From: Methanobacteriaceae archaeon
Lineage (GTDB): Archaea > Methanobacteriota > Methanobacteria > Methanobacteriales > Methanobacteriaceae
Assembly (NCBI GenBank): GCA_030016715.1
Contig: JASEJD010000003.1
Span: forward strand, 1-64,000
Reading direction: 5' to 3'
DNA length: 64,000 nucleotides
Shown here: positions 58,459 through 64,000 of the stretch, one piece after another
Position numbering within the stretch: the stretch's first letter is position 1
Layout: each line of letters opens with the position of its first letter
Made by a program: the position numbers and the translations under genes
The notes under the pieces: generated by a model
The model's input: only the letters and a program-made list of their open reading frames with translations
Databases searched by the model: none
What the model was told of the DNA's origin: nothing

Positions 58459-59094
58459 TTATTTACGGGCCCTAGCAACCTTTCTTGCTATCACTAATTC
58501 TCCAATAGCAATTAAACCAACAAAGAATTTTTCAAGACCCCCTGTAGCCCATATTGCTTCACCAAAAGTAGAATCTCTAATTCTCTGTTCATATTCCTCT
58601 GGTTTGATCCTTTTGCCTGTTCTTCTTCTGGTCATAATAGCTGATGCTTCCATCAGCTCATCCCAGCTAACCCCTTTTAGTTCCTCATTCATAGCTTCAA
58701 AGATCTTGTAAACTTTAACCTCATAGAGTTGGGATAGTGTTTCAACTACATCAAAGGTTCGAACAACCCCTACAACAACTCCTTCATCATCTAAAACAGG
58801 AATACTTACCACTTTATGTTTAGATAATTTTAAAACAGCCATGCGGGCAGGATCATTTTCATTTACATGTACAATGTCTTCTTTAGGGTGCATAATTTCT
58901 TGCACGGTTTTTAAACCATCCCTGAAGCCACGGGCAATATCAAGGGATGTTATCCAGCCGATTAGTCTCATTTTTTCATCAACAACGGGAGTGGTGAATT
59001 TTTTATATTTCTCCATCATTATTGATGTTTCAGCTAAATTTTGATCCATATTCACACTTATAAATTCATTATCCATTATTTCCTTAACTTTCAT
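58459..59094 (-). CDS. Two-CBS-domain protein
   Basis: The 211-residue protein begins with two CBS domains (about 2-57 and 62-122). VKEIMDNEFISVNMDQ, TTPVVDEKMRLIGWITSLDIA and SIPVLDDEGVVVGVVRTFDVVE show the paired pattern that binds adenosyl ligands. The C-terminal part (about 130-211) is a separate, unrecognised domain with a basic region (MTRRRTGKRIKP). The ATG at 59094 has GAGGTTG four bases upstream and overlaps the end of the polyferredoxin gene by 11 bases, so it is the last gene of that operon. CBS proteins sense energy status by AMP/ATP or SAM, which would suit an energy-converting hydrogenase operon; that is inference. Confidence 0.88.
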   Translation of the reverse strand: MKVKEIMDNEFISVNMDQNLAETSIMMEKYKKFTTPVVDEKMRLIGWITSLDIARGFRDGLKTVQEIMHPKEDIVHVNENDPARMAVLKLSKHKVVSIPVLDDEGVVVGVVRTFDVVETLSQLYEVKVYKIFEAMNEELKGVSWDELMEASAIMTRRRTGKRIKPEEYEQRIRDSTFGEAIWATGGLEKFFVGLIAIGELVIARKVARARK

Positions 59095-59848
59095 GGGACA
59101 ACCTCTCAAGTTTTAATGCACTAACCGGGCATTTTGTAGAACATACCTCGCATAAAATACATTTATCTTCAGAAAGAATAACTTCATCATCTCCTAGTTT
59201 AATAGCATCCACTGGACAGCTTTCCTCGCACATTTGACATTCAACACAAGCTTCCTGGTCAATATCCAATTTTTTGGTTGGTATTACTGGCCCCAATATC
59301 CTTTCTAGATCAATTGCTGATTCTTCACATACATTGGCACATGCACCGCAGCCAATACATAAATCTTTATCAATTTTTGCTGTTTCACCTTCTCTCAAGG
59401 TGATGGCATTTGTTGGACAGAATTCCACACATGTACCGCAAGAATTACAACGGGAAGGGTTAACTTCAATTTCCTTCATTTTAAGAATCCGGTGCGGCAC
59501 ATCTAATTCTTGAAGTTCAAAATATACCTCATTATTCACATGAGCAGTACTGTTAATAACATTAATACATCTTACAGGGCAAGTTTGAGCACATATTTCA
59601 CATTTAACACAGTTTTCAAGAATTTTTGCTTGTTTTGTTTGATCCGCCTCAGATATAGCATCAACTGGACACTCTTGAGCACATAAATTACATCGAACAC
59701 AATCTGGAGATATGGTTATCACCTTCCTATGGACACTGCACTCCCCTATATCTGGTTCAAAATCTTCAATATTTTCCTTAAGGTCAATAGATTTTATTGC
59801 CACTTCTCTTTTAAGCGACTCTAAATCCTTTTTAAATGTTATATCCAT
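59084..59848 (-). CDS. Polyferredoxin with six 4Fe-4S motifs
   Basis: The 254-residue protein contains six complete CxxCxxCxxxC motifs: CVRCNLCAQEC, CVKCEICAQTC, CNSCGTCVEFC, CIGCGACANVC, CVECQMCEESC and CILCEVCSTKC. It should hold six 4Fe-4S clusters and carry electrons between hydrogenase or other oxidoreductase partners. It lies in the same string as the PfkB kinase, the Ftr paralogue, the EhaR-type protein and the large polyferredoxin, i.e. the downstream end of an Eha-type operon. GGTGTG lies five bases before the ATG. It is a soluble protein with no membrane span. Confidence 0.9.
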   Translation of the reverse strand: MDITFKKDLESLKREVAIKSIDLKENIEDFEPDIGECSVHRKVITISPDCVRCNLCAQECPVDAISEADQTKQAKILENCVKCEICAQTCPVRCINVINSTAHVNNEVYFELQELDVPHRILKMKEIEVNPSRCNSCGTCVEFCPTNAITLREGETAKIDKDLCIGCGACANVCEESAIDLERILGPVIPTKKLDIDQEACVECQMCEESCPVDAIKLGDDEVILSEDKCILCEVCSTKCPVSALKLERLSHES

Positions 59849-59893
59849 CTTTTCACACCTTTAGTCTTCGTTAATCGATAATATTCCCTATAA

Positions 59894-60820
59894 TCATATA
59901 TTTTTAGATATGTTTTTCAATTCCTTTTCATTAGGCAATCCACTGGTTGCACCGTACTTTTTAATAGAACAGGATGCAACGTAGTTTCCTATAAGTCCTG
60001 CTTTTTCTATATCTTTTTCAGTAAGATAACTGTGTATAAAACCGGCATTAAATGCATCTCCAGCGCCTGTGGTGTCAATGCAATTAACTTTAAATGATTT
60101 GATGAAATATTCTTCATCAGAGTGGGCAATGAAACATCCCCTTTCACCTAATTTAACAACCACTATATCTATACCATGGTCTAGTAAAATTTTGGCACTC
60201 TGTTGGTATGTTTTATACTTTTTTCCAATTAAATGTTTTAGCTCAGCTTGATTTATGAGAAGTATATTAGATCTTTCTAAAATACTTTGAATGCTTTTAA
60301 TTCCTCTATCTACATAGATATGTCCAGGATCAAAGCTAACCAGTATTTTATCGTTAATATTTTTTATTAATTCTTTCTGAGCTTCTATTGATCTTCCAAC
60401 AAAGGATGTTAAGTGTAAAGCCCGGGAATTTTCCACATATCCTAGTTCAATTTCACTAAAATTGATATGGTCATTAACACCAGAATCAACGTAAAGAGCC
60501 CTTTCTCCTTTTTTATCTATAAATCCTAATACTTTACCACTCCTACCCTCAGTACTGATAATTATTCCCTGGGTATCCACTCCTTCTTTTATGAGATTAT
60601 CATGTAGTAGTTTACCTTCTGTGTCTGTACTTATTTTCCCGATAAAACCTGTTTTAAGACCTAATCTTGTGATTCCAATTATAGTATTTGCTGCAGAACC
60701 ACCGCAGGATTCTGTTGAATTAGTAATATAACTTTCCTCATCTTCACAGGCTATGTGGTTTACATTGTAAAGTTTGTCCACATTCAATGCTCCGAAGCCC
60801 AATACATCTAATTTTTTCAT
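59894..60820 (-). CDS. PfkB-family carbohydrate kinase in the Eha gene string
   Basis: The 308-residue protein has the PfkB/ribokinase signatures: the N-terminal GGSAANTIIGITRLG (residues 40-54) and the catalytic DTTGAGDAFNAGF (near residue 248) with the catalytic aspartate in GAGD. It phosphorylates a sugar or nucleoside; the substrate cannot be inferred. A kinase of this family is part of the conserved gene string at the end of the eha locus in Methanobacteriales, where its role in hydrogenase function has never been explained. It lies 45 bases before the polyferredoxin gene and 58 after the Ftr paralogue. Confidence 0.88.
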   Translation of the reverse strand: MKKLDVLGFGALNVDKLYNVNHIACEDEESYITNSTESCGGSAANTIIGITRLGLKTGFIGKISTDTEGKLLHDNLIKEGVDTQGIIISTEGRSGKVLGFIDKKGERALYVDSGVNDHINFSEIELGYVENSRALHLTSFVGRSIEAQKELIKNINDKILVSFDPGHIYVDRGIKSIQSILERSNILLINQAELKHLIGKKYKTYQQSAKILLDHGIDIVVVKLGERGCFIAHSDEEYFIKSFKVNCIDTTGAGDAFNAGFIHSYLTEKDIEKAGLIGNYVASCSIKKYGATSGLPNEKELKNISKNI

Positions 60821-60878
60821 TTAACTGCCTATTTTTAATATTTCGTTAATAATATATAGCTGTGAGGATTTAAATCTA

Positions 60879-61754
60879 TTAATTTATTAAATCTTTCAAA
60901 TAGATCTTATGATCCCCTAATTTTCCCTGATAATTTCCAGCTGAAACCATCAAAACACCATCAACAGCCTCTAAAGCATTAATACCGGCTTTCATAGCAT
61001 TTTTAACTTTTTCCATATTTTCTCCGTTAATAACAATTTCAGGGATATAATTTACTTGATCAGGAACCATGGAATCTTTCAATTTCTTTTTTAATGATGG
61101 ACAGTAAGGATGATTAGTGGTAGGACCAATCCATGGGTAATTAGTTTCTGGCTTAGAAGCAGCAGAACATATATCAAAAGGAGTTATTACTCCACTAACA
61201 CTTTTCATGGCTTTTATTGCATTCTCTCCTCCTTCCATAACTGCTTGTTTGTTTTTGCACATATACCACAAATTTGCCCCCATTATTCCCTTTGAATATC
61301 CAATTTTCCGTTCAATCTTAAAATCAGGGATTGCTATGGGAACTATAATCATATCCCTCCCATACAATTTTTCTTCCCATTCATATCCATCACCGCAGTG
61401 CCCTACATGTTTCATGGTATCAATGAATCCTTCTGAGTCATGGGATGCATTAAATAGGGATGTAAATGGTTTCACCAATATGTCTTGTCTTATACGGTAG
61501 GATAGTTCCACCTCAAACTTTTCCAGGTCTGAAGTTCCATACCAGAATTGTAAAATTGCACCGGGACGTTGGTCAGGAGTCTCAGATTCAGAAAGCCAAG
61601 ATTCAATACCTCCCTCTACCCTTCCAATCACAGTTCCAGGGGTGGCTGTAGCATCATAGGCTGCTCTTCGCAGGGTTTTAACATCATCAGCAGTTACTAT
61701 CATCCGGGTAAATATTCCATCAAAAGCTTCACAGAAGGTATCTTCAACAATCAT
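60879..61754 (-). CDS. Formylmethanofuran:tetrahydromethanopterin formyltransferase paralogue (Ftr-like)
   Basis: The 291-residue protein is close to Ftr, the second enzyme of methanogenesis, which moves the formyl group from methanofuran to H4MPT. It keeps [12 protein letters not shown] at the start and the core segments [43 protein letters not shown] and [10 protein letters not shown]. It is a second copy type that lies in the Eha string rather than with the methanogenesis genes, and it may be a catalytic isoenzyme or a dead structural relative. I chose the ATG at 61754, directly after the stop codon of the EhaR-type gene; the frame extends to 61772. Confidence 0.9.
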   Translation of the reverse strand: MIVEDTFCEAFDGIFTRMIVTADDVKTLRRAAYDATATPGTVIGRVEGGIESWLSESETPDQRPGAILQFWYGTSDLEKFEVELSYRIRQDILVKPFTSLFNASHDSEGFIDTMKHVGHCGDGYEWEEKLYGRDMIIVPIAIPDFKIERKIGYSKGIMGANLWYMCKNKQAVMEGGENAIKAMKSVSGVITPFDICSAASKPETNYPWIGPTTNHPYCPSLKKKLKDSMVPDQVNYIPEIVINGENMEKVKNAMKAGINALEAVDGVLMVSAGNYQGKLGDHKIYLKDLIN

Positions 61755-61755
61755 A

Positions 61756-62781
61756 TCATCCCAACCCCCCAATTGCTTCTCCTCTAACCTTTTTCCTGAA
61801 TTTAATACTCTTTTCTATTAGTTCATCGCGGTTATCATCATTTATAATTGAAACTAGAGGTTTTTCAACATTTTCCATTTTTTTAAGTAATTGAAGGTTT
61901 AGTCTAAAATTTTCAAGGGCTCTTGAGGCATTCACATGATATGCTTTTACAAATTCAATAAGATATGCTCTTCCAAATCGGTTAAAAAGATCAGCCAATA
62001 TAGAAGTTATTATGGTGTTACTGGAAATCACTGCAATTTCAGCTTCTCTTAGTGCAAATTCATTTCCATTAAATGAAACTGCAATTCCTTTATTTTCTCG
62101 AGCTAATTTTAGAGGTTGCACATCAGTTATACTATCCCCCACATACATTAACTGGGAGGGATTAATTTTATTATTTGAAAGGATCTCTTCAACAGCCCTC
62201 TTTTTACCCTCTCCCCCTACTGTTTTTACGCTGGAGATAAGTTTACCAATCTCCATTCCAGGTATTTTCTTCCAGAATATCTCATCCAGATTTCTAGTTT
62301 CGGGATTGGTTATAATTTGATTTCTTAAATTTTTTAGTTCAAGTCTTTCTGATGATTTTAAAGAAAAAGCGTCAAGATCCAAGAGTGTTGAATACGTATT
62401 TTCCATGGGAAATCCTATAAAGTCACAAAGGGCTTTTATGTATTGTTGGTAACTGGTACTTACAATATAGGAGGGCATAATCCTGGATATAAATTGCATT
62501 GTTTCCTGGGCATGGGGAATTAAAAGCACATTATTTTTAGAGTATTTAATGATCTTATTATTTGTAAGTCCATATGCCTTTAAGAATGGTGCGATCAGTT
62601 TCAGGGTGTCTCCTGCATTATATCCTGGCTTTTTTATTTCATCAGCCAAGATATCATCATATTTACTAATGATTGAGAAGAATTTCTCACCATCTTCTAT
62701 AAATTCTCCTGCTAGTTCAAATGCATTATCATTAACAGATATGGGACCTTCACAATCAGTTATAAAGACGCGTTTAGTCAA
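61756..62781 (-). CDS. ehaR: EhaR-type HAD-superfamily protein (energy-converting hydrogenase A subunit R)
   Basis: The 341-residue protein has a HAD phosphatase-like fold. It starts with [12 protein letters not shown], in which DCEG takes the place of the catalytic DxD/DxE motif. VSTSYQQY is a later fold element and [14 protein letters not shown] is motif IV with its GDS and D residues. This is the COG4030-type protein annotated as energy-converting hydrogenase A subunit R in methanogens. Its contribution to the hydrogenase is unknown. The best start is TTG at 62781, because AAAGG lies nine bases before it. It is followed within two bases by the Ftr paralogue and preceded by the large polyferredoxin. 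Confidence 0.82.
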   Translation of the reverse strand: MTKRVFITDCEGPISVNDNAFELAGEFIEDGEKFFSIISKYDDILADEIKKPGYNAGDTLKLIAPFLKAYGLTNNKIIKYSKNNVLLIPHAQETMQFISRIMPSYIVSTSYQQYIKALCDFIGFPMENTYSTLLDLDAFSLKSSERLELKNLRNQIITNPETRNLDEIFWKKIPGMEIGKLISSVKTVGGEGKKRAVEEILSNNKINPSQLMYVGDSITDVQPLKLARENKGIAVSFNGNEFALREAEIAVISSNTIITSILADLFNRFGRAYLIEFVKAYHVNASRALENFRLNLQLLKKMENVEKPLVSIINDDNRDELIEKSIKFRKKVRGEAIGGLG

Positions 62782-62931
62782 TTTAATCAACCTTTAGAAT
62801 AATCTAGAATAATTTTATCAGTGAATTTCTAATTTAAAATCATACTGACTTTAAGTTATAATCTTTTTAAATAGGGATTTAAATTAATAAAATCAAATCT
62901 ATTTTTTTATTAAAGGAAATTAAAATATTAA

Positions 62932-64000
62932 TTAATCTTCTTCTATTTCGTTTAATCTTATTTTAATAGCTTTAACTGGACAAATCTCTTCACATTCTCC
63001 ACATACAATGCATTCACTAGAATCAACAATTATTTTATCATCTTCTAATGTTAGAGCATTAACAGGACACTTATTTACACAGATACCGCAGGATTGACAA
63101 GTATCCGGATCGTATACCACGCTGCCAGTTCTAGGTTCTGTGATTTTTTTCCTGACAAATAATATGTTACCATTACTGGTTTTGAAGTATTCTTCCTTAA
63201 GGGATATAGCATCTACTGGACATGTTGATACACACTTTCCACAGTACACACATTCATCACCAATATGTACAGGGGATGGAATTTCAAGTTCAATACATCT
63301 AACTGGACATTCACTGATACAGGCACTGCAACCTATACAATTATCTTCAATTACTGCTATTTCCCTATTAAGGGATGTTCTTTCGATTATCTGTTTTATA
63401 TCATCTATCTCCAGTTCCCGGTCCACAAAAGTTTTCAGTTCCTCTTTTATACGACTGGTAACATCCACTTCAAACTCCTCTTCAGTTTTTTTGAAACTAA
63501 TATCCCGGGCAATATTATTTAAAATATTATTAAGTTTCACTGTATCATTGGCTAGTTTGTCCGCATCTTTTTCCAGTATCTCTGAGACAATTTCCATGGT
63601 TTTTAATTTACTGAATCTTTCATAGGCTCTCTTTCGAGAGGAGTATTTAATAGCAGTGGAAGGACATACATCCATACATTCTTCACAACGAGCACAGTAA
63701 GATGGATCAATATAAGGTAATTTACTAACTTTACCCACATTTATAGCGCCCCGGGAGGGACATACACGTGTACATGTCATACAGCCTATACAATCTTTCT
63801 GATCCACCACTACGGCTTTTCCACCAACCACTGAACGTGGTAAAATCTCCCCATATTTTATTGCTTCTGTGGGACATACACGGGCACAGTAACCACAACG
63901 AACACATTTATCCTCATCAATCTCACTATGGGCTTCCTCATGACCAGATGAGATTAATTCAATGGCTCCGGTTCGACAAGCATTTACACATGCCCCGCAT
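62932..64000 (-). CDS. ehaQ: Large polyferredoxin (EhaQ type), cut by the right edge of the window
   Basis: The reading frame is open to the window edge, so the true start lies outside. Eight 4Fe-4S motifs are visible, from CGACVNAC at the edge through [55 protein letters not shown] and [11 protein letters not shown] to [11 protein letters not shown]. Between the fourth and fifth lies a helical insert of about 95 residues. The known EhaQ has ten clusters, so two would lie beyond the edge. It is a soluble electron conduit of energy-converting hydrogenase A, which uses the sodium/proton gradient to reduce ferredoxin. The stop at 62932 is followed by the EhaR-type gene 150 bases away. Confidence 0.85.
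   Translation of the reverse strand, partial: CGACVNACRTGAIELISSGHEEAHSEIDEDKCVRCGYCARVCPTEAIKYGEILPRSVVGGKAVVVDQKDCIGCMTCTRVCPSRGAINVGKVSKLPYIDPSYCARCEECMDVCPSTAIKYSSRKRAYERFSKLKTMEIVSEILEKDADKLANDTVKLNNILNNIARDISFKKTEEEFEVDVTSRIKEELKTFVDRELEIDDIKQIIERTSLNREIAVIEDNCIGCSACISECPVRCIELEIPSPVHIGDECVYCGKCVSTCPVDAISLKEEYFKTSNGNILFVRKKITEPRTGSVVYDPDTCQSCGICVNKCPVNALTLEDDKIIVDSSECIVCGECEEICPVKAIKIRLNEIEED

Overview
The window comes from an AT-rich methanogenic archaeon of the order Methanobacteriales, most likely a Methanobacterium-like genus. Three things point there. The right end carries the 3' part of an energy-converting hydrogenase A (Eha) operon: a polyferredoxin with eight visible 4Fe-4S motifs, an EhaR-type HAD protein and a formyltransferase (Ftr) paralogue. 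There are two receiver proteins with the methanogen output domain 1. The order gatC - ACT protein - hom - apgM next to pyrG and asnB is, as I recall it, the Methanothermobacter order. Starts use ATG, GTG, TTG and, twice, apparently CTG, behind strong GGAGG/GGTGAT ribosome binding sites or with almost no leader.

Layout. 1-6.2 kb: a four-cluster ferredoxin behind an operator-like triple repeat, a pair of small membrane or surface proteins, and cell-envelope sugar genes (galU, galE) with a TPR-CPBP protease and an LCP-family protein. 6.4-9.4 kb: an SPL-type radical SAM protein, a decayed zinc-ribbon gene, a CPBP protease and a small orphan ORF between two hairpins. 9.5-17.9 kb: a minus-strand operon for metal uptake and insertion into tetrapyrrole (ChlI/ChlD-type chelatase, ECF S, T and double-ATPase components, CobN), preceded by a striking array of TAATACTT/TATTACTT boxes. 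18-24 kb: DUF763 protein and a four-gene two-component cluster, then a decayed DMT transporter. 25-32 kb: uvrA-uvrB and divergent uvrC. 32-36 kb: receiver-PAS-MetOD1 protein, a KaiC-like ATPase, and a fluoride riboswitch in front of a cation/proton antiporter.

36-39.3 kb: M42 peptidase and the archaeal CoA enzyme 4-phosphopantoate-beta-alanine ligase with a UPF0200 kinase. 39.3-49 kb: a surface or pilus island of six prepilin-like proteins, a PepSY protein, a DUF2101 membrane protein and an A24 prepilin peptidase. 49-55.6 kb: pyrG, apgM, hom, ACT protein, gatC and asnB. 55.8-58.3 kb: PPOX-fold protein, cysS with an adjacent tRNA-Cys, and a zinc-ribbon protein whose TATA box lies inside a perfect dyad. 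58.4-64 kb: CBS protein, six-cluster polyferredoxin, PfkB kinase, Ftr paralogue, EhaR-type protein and a polyferredoxin that runs off the right edge.

The most notable signals are the chelatase-operon box array, the fluoride riboswitch with a long spacer, the two apparent CTG start codons (pyrG and gatC), the noncanonical prepilin set, a 17-bp perfect tandem repeat upstream of gatC, and the dyad over the zinc-ribbon promoter. No CRISPR array, rRNA gene or insertion sequence was seen.
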